In this document: one piece after another, positions 24,579 to 32,053 of the stretch
Numbering within the stretch: the first letter of the stretch is position 1
How the letters are laid out: each line of letters starts with the position of its first letter
Source: Clostridia bacterium
GTDB taxonomy: Bacteria > Bacillota > Clostridia > Oscillospirales > Acutalibacteraceae
Assembly: GCA_024404025.1 (NCBI GenBank)
Contig: JAKSQP010000003.1
Span: 1 to 64,000 of the forward strand
DNA length: 64,000 bases
Reading direction: 5' to 3'
Translations under genes and position numbers: made by a program
Notes under the pieces: model-generated
Told to the model about the DNA's origin: nothing
The model's database searches: none
The model's input: the letters and a program-made list of their open reading frames with translations, nothing else

Positions 24579-26513
24579 ATGGACAATAAAAAATTCTATA
24601 TATCAACTCCGATATATTATCCCTCGGATAAGCTCCATATCGGCCACACATATTCAACCGTTCAGGCGGACGCAATGGCAAGATACAAAAGGCTTCAGGG
24701 CTTTGATACTTTCTTTCTTACCGGCACCGATGAGCACGGTCAGAAGATAGAAGACAAGGCAAAGGATGCCGGAGTAACGCCCAAGGAATATGTTGACAAC
24801 ATCGTTGCCGGGATCAAAGATCTCTGGAAGCTTATGAACATCAGCAACGATAAATTCATCAGAACAACAGATGAATATCACGAAAAAGCAGTTCAGAAGA
24901 TTTTTCAGAAGATGTATGACAAGGGCGATATTTATAAAGGCTCCTATGAAGGACTTTACTGCAAGCCCTGCGAATCGTTTTGGACCGAAACCCAGGCTGT
25001 TGACGGCAAATGTCCCGACTGCGGCAGACCCGTTATAAAAGCAAGCGAGGAAGCATATTTCTTCAAGCTTTCAAAATATGCCGACAGACTTCTTGAATAT
25101 TATGAGGCTCATCCCGATTTCATTGCTCCCGTCAGCCGTAAAAACGAGATGGTCAATAATTTCATCAAGCCCGGTCTTCAGGATCTCTGCATTTCCCGTT
25201 CAACTTTCAAATGGGGCATTCAGGTCCCCGTTAATCCCGAACACGTTATCTATGTCTGGCTTGATGCTCTCACAAACTATATAACGGCTCTCGGATATAA
25301 TTCGGATGACGAAAGCCTTTATGAAAAATTCTGGCCTGCGGATGTTCACCTTATCGGCAAGGATATTACAAGATTCCATACCATTTACTGGCCTGCATTC
25401 CTTATGTCCCTTGAACTTCCTCTGCCCGAAAAGGTCTATTGCCACGGCTGGGTGCTGCTTGAAGGCGGCAAGATGAGCAAATCAAAGGGCAATGTTGTTG
25501 ACCCTGTTGTGCTTGCAGACAGATACGGCGTTGATACTCTTCGCTATTATCTGCTCCGTGAGGTCGCTTACGGCTCGGACGGCGTTTTTTCAAACGAAAA
25601 CCTCATCAACAGAATTAATAATGACCTTGCAAACGACCTCGGAAACCTTGTTTCGAGAACCGTTTCGATGGTTGAAAAATATTTCGGAGGAGAAATTCCG
25701 GCGGAAAGAGTTCCCGGCGAATTTGATGATGAAATCAAGGCTCTTGCCGCAGAAACGAAAATCAATGCCGAGAAAAATCTTGACGAATTGAGATTTTCCG
25801 ATTCTCTTACCGCAATCTGGAAATTCATCTCAAGAACGAATAAGTATATTGACGAAACCGCTCCCTGGGCTCTCGCAAAGGATGAAGCCAACAAGGCAAG
25901 GCTTGCCGAGGTTATGTATAATCTCTGCGAAAGCATCAGGATCATTTCTGTTTTTGTTGCTCCGTTTATGCCCGATACTTCTGCCGAAATCAGAAAGCAG
26001 CTCGGCATCGGAGAACTTAAGAACTGGGATGAATGCGGCGTATTCGGCAAGGAAGCAACATTCAAGGTTTCCAAGGGCACAATCATCTTCCCGAGAATAG
26101 ACCTTGAAAAAGAACTTGCAGAGCTTGAAGCTGCTCAAAAATCCGCAGAGCCGGTCAATCCTCTCAAGGAAGAAATCGAAGGCGTTGCAAAAATCGGAAT
26201 TGATGATTTTGCAAAGGTTGACCTTCGTGTTGCAAAAATCACGGACTGCGTTCCCGTTAAGAAGGCAAAGAAGCTTCTTCAGCTTACTCTTGATGACGGA
26301 ACAGGCACTCCCAGAACAGTTGCTTCCGGCATTGCAAAATATTATCAGCCGGATGAGCTTATCGGCAAGAGCATCATTCTTGTTTCCAACCTTAAGCCTG
26401 CCGTTCTCTGCGGTGTTGAGAGCTGCGGAATGATTCTTGCGGCAGATGCCCCCGATGACGATGTTAAGGTCATTTTTGTTGACGGTGTTCCCGCAGGAAG
26501 CAAGGTAAGATAA
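24579..26513 (+). CDS. metG: methionyl-tRNA synthetase
   Basis: This 644-residue class I synthetase charges tRNA-Met. Signature motifs are HIGH-type KLHIGHTYSTVQADAMAR, the zinc-knuckle CKPCESFW…CPDCGRP (around 127-149), the KMSKS loop in GGKMSKSKGN (around 300) and an anticodon-binding helical domain. A C-terminal tRNA-binding (EMAPII/Trbp111-like) domain follows from about residue 540 (DFAKVDLRVAKITDC, ending GMILAA), giving the dimer-forming version common in Firmicutes. The order metG–tatD is conserved in Firmicutes. Only one base separates its stop from the tatD start. Confidence 0.95.
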   Translation: MDNKKFYISTPIYYPSDKLHIGHTYSTVQADAMARYKRLQGFDTFFLTGTDEHGQKIEDKAKDAGVTPKEYVDNIVAGIKDLWKLMNISNDKFIRTTDEYHEKAVQKIFQKMYDKGDIYKGSYEGLYCKPCESFWTETQAVDGKCPDCGRPVIKASEEAYFFKLSKYADRLLEYYEAHPDFIAPVSRKNEMVNNFIKPGLQDLCISRSTFKWGIQVPVNPEHVIYVWLDALTNYITALGYNSDDESLYEKFWPADVHLIGKDITRFHTIYWPAFLMSLELPLPEKVYCHGWVLLEGGKMSKSKGNVVDPVVLADRYGVDTLRYYLLREVAYGSDGVFSNENLINRINNDLANDLGNLVSRTVSMVEKYFGGEIPAERVPGEFDDEIKALAAETKINAEKNLDELRFSDSLTAIWKFISRTNKYIDETAPWALAKDEANKARLAEVMYNLCESIRIISVFVAPFMPDTSAEIRKQLGIGELKNWDECGVFGKEATFKVSKGTIIFPRIDLEKELAELEAAQKSAEPVNPLKEEIEGVAKIGIDDFAKVDLRVAKITDCVPVKKAKKLLQLTLDDGTGTPRTVASGIAKYYQPDELIGKSIILVSNLKPAVLCGVESCGMILAADAPDDDVKVIFVDGVPAGSKVR

Positions 26514-26514
26514 A

Positions 26515-27282
26515 ATGAATAATATCTTTGACAGTCATGCTCATTATGACAGCAGTGCATTTGATGATGACCGCAAAGAGCTTGTGAGCGCCCTGCCGAT
26601 GCGGGGCGTTTGCGGCGTTATCAACTGCGCAAGTGATCTTGAATCATGCGAAACTTCTCTTGCTCTCGCAGAGGAATATCCGTTTATATATGCGGCCTGC
26701 GGAGTTCATCCCGAAGAAATCGAAAAATGCGGCGATGAATGGCTTGAACTGCTTAAGAAATTCTGCGGACACAAAAAATGCGCCGCAGTCGGAGAAATCG
26801 GCCTTGATTATCATTATGAACCGGAAACCCGTGATAAGCAGATCGAATTTTTTGAAAAGCAGATAATTCTTGCAAATGAGCTTGATCTTCCCGTTATTGT
26901 TCACGACAGAGAAGCTCATGAGGATACGCTGACTTTGCTTAAAAAGCACAGGCCGAAAGGCGTTCTGCATTGCTTCTCCGGCTCGGCTGAAATGGCAAAG
27001 GAAGTGCTTAAAATCGGAATGTATATCGGCCTCGGAGGAGCCGCAACCTTCAAAAATGCGAGAAAGCCCATTGAAGTTGCCGCAATGGTTCCTGAAGACA
27101 GACTCCTCATTGAAACCGATTGCCCTTATATGACGCCCGTTCCTTTCAGAGGACACAGAAACGATTCTTCGCTGATTCCGTATACGGCGCAGGTGCTTGC
27201 CGAAGCAAGAAATACGGATGCCCAAAGCATTCTCGATCAGACGAGAAACAATGCAAATACTCTTTTCGGCACATTATTATAA
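26515..27282 (+). CDS. tatD: TatD family metal-dependent DNase
   Basis: This 255-residue hydrolase has the TatD metal sites: DSHAHYD at the start, GEIGLDYHYE, VIVHDREAHEDTL, LHCFSGSAEMA and IETDCPYMTPVPFRG. It is a 3'-5' exonuclease family linked to DNA repair and turnover. It is coupled to metG (start one base after the metG stop) and closed by a strong terminator, so the nagB–metG–tatD series probably ends here. Confidence 0.92.
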   Translation: MNNIFDSHAHYDSSAFDDDRKELVSALPMRGVCGVINCASDLESCETSLALAEEYPFIYAACGVHPEEIEKCGDEWLELLKKFCGHKKCAAVGEIGLDYHYEPETRDKQIEFFEKQIILANELDLPVIVHDREAHEDTLTLLKKHRPKGVLHCFSGSAEMAKEVLKIGMYIGLGGAATFKNARKPIEVAAMVPEDRLLIETDCPYMTPVPFRGHRNDSSLIPYTAQVLAEARNTDAQSILDQTRNNANTLFGTLL

Positions 27283-27288
27283 AGCATT

Positions 27289-27318
27289 CCGCAGTCGTTT
27301 TGGCTGCGGTTTTTTTTG
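27289..27318 (+). terminator. intrinsic terminator after tatD
   Basis: CCGCAG (27289-27294) pairs with CTGCGG (27304-27309) around an 8-9 base loop and is followed by nine consecutive T. Confidence 0.85.
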
Positions 27319-27341
27319 TAAAATTTTTTTTAAAAAAGTAC

Positions 27342-27369
27342 TTGACAAATCTGCTTTTTTCTTTACAAT
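27342..27369 (+). promoter_or_regulatory. promoter of the tail-fibre-like gene
   Basis: Consensus TTGACA (27342-27347) and TACAAT (27364-27369) are spaced by 16 bases. The following ~60-base leader contains a small ATCCC/GGGAT stem (27377-27396) and AGGAG at 27434. Confidence 0.7.
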
Positions 27370-27438
27370 ATAGCGCATCCCGAAAGGGAATGGGATAAAC
27401 GGTCAGAACGTGAGAAAACAAATCTTATAACATAGGAG

Positions 27439-29790
27439 ATGTTTTTTATAAAAAATGTTTTGATCAATTTTAATTCTTCGCCCGTCACATCAGATTTCAA
27501 TCTCGGAATGACCGGCGAACACAATGCGGCGCAGTTGTTGATCACTCCGCCCGAAAATCTCTCTTCGGACGAGAGAACAAGTCATTACCGCATTGCTTTC
27601 TTTTCCGCAAATAAAACTTATTTGAGCGAAGCCAAAACAGGAGAATCTTTTGCGGTTGCTCTTTCTTCGGCAGTAACAAAAAATCCGAGCCTCGATATTC
27701 AGCTTATTGCCTATGATGACGAGGGGGAATTCATAGGAAAAAGCGAAAGAATCAACGATTTTAAATTTGAACCGTCAATTTCGGGCACAGCGGTTGAAAT
27801 CGGCGAAGAAAATGAAGATATTGCAAATGAAATCGTTAAAATCAGCGATTCTCTTGATACGATTCAATCTTCGCTTGCCGGCGAGATCGCAAGAGCATCT
27901 GAAAAAGAGAATCTGCTTGACCGTGAAAAGGTCGATAAGGTAAGCGGCAAGGGACTTTCGGCGAATGATTTTACCGATTCCGAAAAGCAGAAGCTTGCTT
28001 CGCTTGAAAATTACAATGATTCCGGAATCCTTGCCCGCCTTGCTTATGCGGAGGATGACATAACGGATCTTGAAACGGGAAAAGTGGATAAGGTAAGCGG
28101 TAAGGGGCTTTCATCGAATGATTTTACGAATTCGGAAAGAGAAAAGCTCGCTTCTCTTAACGGAAGAGTGTTTTTCGGCACCTGCTCAAGCGCTGCGAAT
28201 GCTTCGACAAAAGAGGTTTCAACCGATGCCGGATTTTCTTTAACGCAGGGCGTTATTATTGTTGTTTCGTTTGCCAATGCTTCGGGCGGCGACAATCTTT
28301 CTCCGAGGTATCTCAATGTCAATTCAAGCGGAGCAAAAAGGATTGCCAATACTAATTCACCTTTTCTTGAGTCGTGGCAGCCTTTTGATGCAAATTCGAT
28401 AATTACCTTTGTTTATTGCGGCGACAGATGGATCCAGACAGATTGCTATTATGCCGATTCAACTGATTTCGGTCAGGTCAAGCTTTCGGATTCTCTTTCC
28501 GAAAACAAGGATTCAAGCTGGCATATTGCCGCATCGGCAAAAGCTGCGTATGACCTTGAAAACAAAAAGGTTGATAAGCCGTCTGCTCTGACCCCGATAA
28601 ATTTTGTTCCGAAGTCAAACGGTATGGGAGGATATTCCTGGCAGGAGGAACACGGCGGAGATTTATCTTATATTACCCATATTACATGGAATGAAAATAC
28701 CCCGGAATATTCATCCGGCTATGATTGGAACGCTCTCCTGGAAGCCTATGAAAGCGGAAAAAAGGTCGGCGTTTATGATGATGATTATAATGTTCTTGCA
28801 TGGTTTAACGATTTTTCCGACGACATTGCGGTGACAATCGTTTTTGATGAGCCTGCGCCTGCAAGGGCACATATTTACAGCTTTAGGTTCTCGGCTGACG
28901 GAATCGCAATATTATCTGCAAAGACCATTCCTTTGATGGATGATATTCCGGACGGTGCATCAACTGTTGCGTATTCCAATGTAGAAAGCGGACTTGATTC
29001 GGTCACTGTTCAGGATGCCATTGACGAGCTTGCATCGGGAAAGGTTGATGCGGAAGCCGGAAAAGGACTTTCAAGCAACGATTTTACAACGGAAGAAAAA
29101 AATAAACTCAATATTTTGGCAAGTCTTCCGCAGGGCACGAATAACGGCGATATTCTTTTGTGGGATTCTTCGCAGAATAAATATGTTTCCAAACCCAAAT
29201 GGCAGATGATATATCAGCCGGTTGAATATATTGAAGCCACAGGAACTCAATGGATCAATACCGGGTTAAAAGGTGCTGACGGTGTTGATATTGATTTTGA
29301 AATAATTCAAAATGTTCAAACAAACATTGGTGCCACGCTTTTTTCTGCAAGAGAGATGTACGGTTCAACCGTTTACGGACTTGAGCATTACACATGGGAT
29401 GATTTTTGTATCGGAAGGTTTTCTCAAGATTCCGGCGTAAAACATATTCCTGAATTATATCAGCCTTTGAGTAGACATCAATTAAGATACGGAACGGCAT
29501 TTGAAAATAAAATATATGTTGACGGAGAATATTATTCCGATCATTCATCTGTAAAACAATATTCAAGTCCCACGAGCAATATGTGTCTTTTTAAATATCC
29601 AACATCAGACAATGATAAAGCAAAAGCCAGGATTTATTCGGCAAGATTTTATATCGGCTCAACACTCGTTCGTGATTATATTCCCGTTTATAACATTTAT
29701 ACAGGTGAAGCGGGAATGTTTGATATGCTTGAAAAAATGTTTTACGGCAACAATGGAAGCGGAACATTCCTGAAAGGAGCAGATGTTTGA
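27439..29790 (+). CDS. phage-tail-fibre/baseplate-like surface protein
   Basis: This is a 783-residue protein without signal peptide. The N-terminus (about 1-125) resembles upper-baseplate proteins. Three copies of a KVDKVSGKGLSSNDFT-type repeat, each followed by a Glu/Lys-rich helix, lie at about 163-187, 213-237 and 531-555, with a DFGQVKLSDSL tail-fibre motif near 345. A C-terminal LamG-like lectin domain opens VEYIEATGTQWINTGLKG (around 596). These are hallmarks of phage receptor-binding proteins, yet no other phage gene is nearby. The ATG at 27439 abuts its AGGAG, whereas an in-frame ATA at 27448 has ideal spacing, so the start is uncertain. Role could be a domesticated adhesin, a tailocin part or a prophage remnant. 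Confidence 0.75.
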   Translation: MFFIKNVLINFNSSPVTSDFNLGMTGEHNAAQLLITPPENLSSDERTSHYRIAFFSANKTYLSEAKTGESFAVALSSAVTKNPSLDIQLIAYDDEGEFIGKSERINDFKFEPSISGTAVEIGEENEDIANEIVKISDSLDTIQSSLAGEIARASEKENLLDREKVDKVSGKGLSANDFTDSEKQKLASLENYNDSGILARLAYAEDDITDLETGKVDKVSGKGLSSNDFTNSEREKLASLNGRVFFGTCSSAANASTKEVSTDAGFSLTQGVIIVVSFANASGGDNLSPRYLNVNSSGAKRIANTNSPFLESWQPFDANSIITFVYCGDRWIQTDCYYADSTDFGQVKLSDSLSENKDSSWHIAASAKAAYDLENKKVDKPSALTPINFVPKSNGMGGYSWQEEHGGDLSYITHITWNENTPEYSSGYDWNALLEAYESGKKVGVYDDDYNVLAWFNDFSDDIAVTIVFDEPAPARAHIYSFRFSADGIAILSAKTIPLMDDIPDGASTVAYSNVESGLDSVTVQDAIDELASGKVDAEAGKGLSSNDFTTEEKNKLNILASLPQGTNNGDILLWDSSQNKYVSKPKWQMIYQPVEYIEATGTQWINTGLKGADGVDIDFEIIQNVQTNIGATLFSAREMYGSTVYGLEHYTWDDFCIGRFSQDSGVKHIPELYQPLSRHQLRYGTAFENKIYVDGEYYSDHSSVKQYSSPTSNMCLFKYPTSDNDKAKARIYSARFYIGSTLVRDYIPVYNIYTGEAGMFDMLEKMFYGNNGSGTFLKGADV

Positions 29791-29826
29791 TGCAGGAGAA
29801 ATATTTGAAAATCAGGGTGAACGAAA

Positions 29827-29919
29827 ATGCTTGAACATTATTATATTCAGGTATTGATTCCGTTGTATCTTTATATTTTTGCAGAATATATAGTCAAATT
29901 CATCAGGAATATTTTTTAA
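29827..29919 (+). CDS. possible 30-residue membrane peptide
   Basis: A short frame encodes a peptide with a central hydrophobic stretch (YIQVLIPLYLYIFAEYIV) and basic end (KFIRNIF), preceded by AGGGTGA six bases upstream of its ATG. A 14-codon frame starting at 29790, overlapping the tail-fibre gene's stop as ATGA and following AAAGGAG, ends just inside it, which would couple translation. It may be a real small transmembrane peptide, for instance holin-like, or a decayed remnant of a longer phage gene. Confidence 0.3.
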   Translation: MLEHYYIQVLIPLYLYIFAEYIVKFIRNIF

Positions 29920-29938
29920 AATATAGAATTTGTTCCGC

Positions 29939-29967
29939 TCGACAAAGCGGAGCAGTTATGTTATAAT
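29939..29967 (+). promoter_or_regulatory. promoter of the NUDIX gene
   Basis: TCGACA (29939-29944) and consensus TATAAT (29962-29967) are spaced by 17 bases. The -35 box lies in the loop of a small CCGCT/AGCGG stem (29935-29950). Confidence 0.6.
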
Positions 29968-29989
29968 ACAGAAAAAGGAGATGTATATT

Positions 29990-30376
29990 ATGGTTCAGGT
30001 TGCAGCGGCTCTTATTTGGGAGGGCGAAAGGTTTATGATTTGTCAGAGGCCGAAAAGCAAAACAAGAGCGCTTGAATGGGAATTTGTCGGCGGAAAGCAG
30101 GAGCCGGGTGAAACCCTTGAGCAGACTTTAAAAAGAGAATGTATGGAGGAAATCGGCGTGCCGGTAAAGGTCAATGATATTTTTACGGAGCTTGATCATA
30201 CATATCCCGATATAACGATCCATCTTACTCTTTTCAATGCCGAAATCGAAAGCGGCGAGCCGCAGATGCTTGAGCATAATGACATCAGATTCATCCTTCC
30301 CGAAGAAATTCCTCAATATGAATTCTGCCCTGCGGATGAAGAAATTCTCAAAATGCTGATGAACGAAAAAAAATAA
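29990..30376 (+). CDS. NUDIX hydrolase, MutT-like
   Basis: This 128-residue protein has a complete NUDIX box, GGKQEPGETLEQTLKRE continuing to MEEIGV (about 37-59), in which the metal-binding glutamates are present. The opening VQVAAALIWEGERFMICQRP and short length fit the 8-oxo-dGTP or CTP pyrophosphohydrolase (MutT/NudG) group, which cleans oxidised nucleotides. The ATG at 29990 is nine bases after AAAGGAG; an ATG at 29981 is too close to that site. It is a single-gene unit. Confidence 0.85.
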   Translation: MVQVAAALIWEGERFMICQRPKSKTRALEWEFVGGKQEPGETLEQTLKRECMEEIGVPVKVNDIFTELDHTYPDITIHLTLFNAEIESGEPQMLEHNDIRFILPEEIPQYEFCPADEEILKMLMNEKK

Positions 30377-30437
30377 GGGCTGCCGTTCTGAACGGCAGCC
30401 CAAGGGCGGCGCCTCATTATGAAGCGCCGCCCTTTTG
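30377..30437. terminator. double-hairpin bidirectional terminator
   Basis: Two perfect hairpins follow each other: GGGCTGCCGTT/AACGGCAGCCC (30377-30387 and 30391-30401) and AAGGGCGGCGC/GCGCCGCCCTT (30402-30412 and 30424-30434). They separate the convergent NUDIX and transporter genes. Confidence 0.85.
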
Positions 30438-30445
30438 TAATATAT

Positions 30446-31822
30446 TTACGGTTTCCAGATAATCCAGATAAGAAGATAACCCGTGATAACGGCAGCCAGT
30501 GTGAACGGTACGCCGAATTTCATAAAGGTCGAGCTTCTGACTTCATAGCCCTCCTTGCGGAGAATGCCTATGCCTGCGATGTTTGCGCTTGCTCCGATGG
30601 GAGTGAGGTTTCCTCCGAGAGTTGCGCCGCAGAGAAGTCCGTAATAAAGAATTTTCGGGTCAATGCCGACATTGGCGGCGATAACGGGCATAATGCTGAG
30701 CATTGTTGCCGTATAAGGGATATTGTCAATGAATGCCGAAAGCATAACGGACATCCATACGATAATTGTATAAACAACGAAAACGGAGCCGGAGCCGAGC
30801 TTTGCAATTGCGTTGCCGATGAAATCAATAACTCCCGCATTCTCGATGCCGCCGATAACGATGAAAAGTCCGGCAAGAAGAGCAATTGTGTAGTAGTCGA
30901 TTTCCCTGAAAGCTTCCTTGACGATTTCTTTATTTTTCTTTATGAAAAGCTCTCTGATTATGCCGATAACGAAGAAGCCGATGCAGATTATGCCGTTTGT
31001 GATGTCAGGCTTATAGAACTGACCCTCGGCGGCGTTGCTTTTATAGGGAATGAACGATGCAAGGATGAGGAAAAGAACCGTTCCGACAAGAAGATATGTT
31101 GGGAACATATCTTCGACCTTTGTTCTTGAAGTGAATTCGATTTTGCCGTTTTCTTTTCTGAACATGAAAATGATAATGAATGCGCTGACTAATGCGCCGG
31201 CTTCAACGACCCAGAACATTCCCGGTCTGCCGCTGTCAACAAAGAAATCGGAAAAATCGAGATTTGCCGCTTTTGCAAGAAGAATCGAGGTTGTGTCGCC
31301 GACGAGAGTTGCAGCGCCCTGGAGATTTGAAGAAACGGCAATGCAGATAATTGACGGAACGGGGGAGATGTTGAGCTTTTTGCAGAATGCAAGAGCAACG
31401 GGAGCAATCATAAGAACGGTTGCAACATTGTCAACGAATGCGGAAACGATGCCGGCAAAAAGCGAAAGAGCAACAACTACCCATTTGATATTCGGCATTT
31501 TTGAGATAAGAATATCGGACATAAGCTGAGGCATTTTCGATTCAATGAAAAGATAAACCGTACCCATTGTACCTGCTATCATCATAATAACATTCCAGTC
31601 AATCTTTCCGAGAGCTTCGCCTATTCCGTAAGAAAAGCTTCCGTTATTCAACGCAAAGAAGCCTTCGCCGAAAATTGCGGGATCGGATGAAGCGATAACG
31701 CCGAGCACGATAAAAATTATTGCGCTTCCGATCGCAACATAGGGACGGATTTTCTGAAATGCCATCATCAGCACATAGGTGACGGCGAAAAGGATGAGTG
31801 CGGTTAAAGTGATCTGGCTCAT
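30446..31822 (-). CDS. ArsB/NhaD-type (ion transporter superfamily) permease
   Basis: This 458-residue membrane protein has about eleven hydrophobic helices and the superfamily pattern of two inverted repeats: VSAFVDNVATVLMIAPVALA in the first half and LSAFIDNIPYTATMLSIMPV in the second, each with an FxDN signature in a re-entrant region. This is seen in ArsB/NhaD/citrate-type transporters. The substrate could be Na+/H+, arsenite, or a dicarboxylate; no arsR or arsC is adjacent. The long leader upstream carries a terminator hairpin, so it is probably controlled by a sensed ion or metabolite. Start ATG at 31822 follows AAAGGAG. Confidence 0.82.
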   Translation of the reverse strand: MSQITLTALILFAVTYVLMMAFQKIRPYVAIGSAIIFIVLGVIASSDPAIFGEGFFALNNGSFSYGIGEALGKIDWNVIMMIAGTMGTVYLFIESKMPQLMSDILISKMPNIKWVVVALSLFAGIVSAFVDNVATVLMIAPVALAFCKKLNISPVPSIICIAVSSNLQGAATLVGDTTSILLAKAANLDFSDFFVDSGRPGMFWVVEAGALVSAFIIIFMFRKENGKIEFTSRTKVEDMFPTYLLVGTVLFLILASFIPYKSNAAEGQFYKPDITNGIICIGFFVIGIIRELFIKKNKEIVKEAFREIDYYTIALLAGLFIVIGGIENAGVIDFIGNAIAKLGSGSVFVVYTIIVWMSVMLSAFIDNIPYTATMLSIMPVIAANVGIDPKILYYGLLCGATLGGNLTPIGASANIAGIGILRKEGYEVRSSTFMKFGVPFTLAAVITGYLLIWIIWKP

Positions 31823-31835
31823 ATTTTTCTCCTTT

Positions 31836-31990
31836 AAAAAAGATGCAGAAATCCCGTGGATTCTGCATCTTATGTTTTGGATATAAAAATAATGAACTCA
31901 AGGCCGGATTATCCGGCTCGAAACACAATCCATAACAAATAGAATGATATTCATTCTATGACAGACTCCACCACTTATTCTGAACTGTAT
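31836..31990 (-). ncRNA. structured 5' leader with transcription terminator (possible riboswitch)
   Basis: Between the promoter at 31996-32025 and the transporter's ribosome-binding site lies a leader of about 155 bases. It contains three stem-forming segments: TAGAATGA/TCATTCTA (31940-31958), GCCGGAT/ATCCGGC (around 31903-31917) and a 13-14 bp intrinsic terminator (arms 31841-31854 and 31858-31870, one bulge) followed on the minus strand by T6, directly before AAAGGAG. A terminator in the leader implies conditional read-through. I do not recognise the aptamer class. Confidence 0.55.
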
Positions 31991-31995
31991 TTCAA

Positions 31996-32025
31996 ATTAT
32001 ACAATATATGGTATAATCTTGTCAA
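31996..32025 (-). promoter_or_regulatory. promoter of the transporter leader
   Basis: On the minus strand consensus TTGACA (32020-32025) and consensus TATAAT (31996-32001) are separated by 18 bases. Confidence 0.75.
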
Positions 32026-32053
32026 CCCTTTTGAAAATTATTTTGCGATAAAA

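Noticed and set aside
27370..27400. Small stem in the tail-gene leader considered as a riboswitch
   Set aside because: Only a short ATCCC/GGGAT stem is present; it is too small and no known aptamer pattern (including preQ1) fits.
30419..31129. Open frame opposite the ion transporter
   Set aside because: It begins in the double terminator hairpin and encodes a low-complexity product; the membrane protein on the other strand explains the region.
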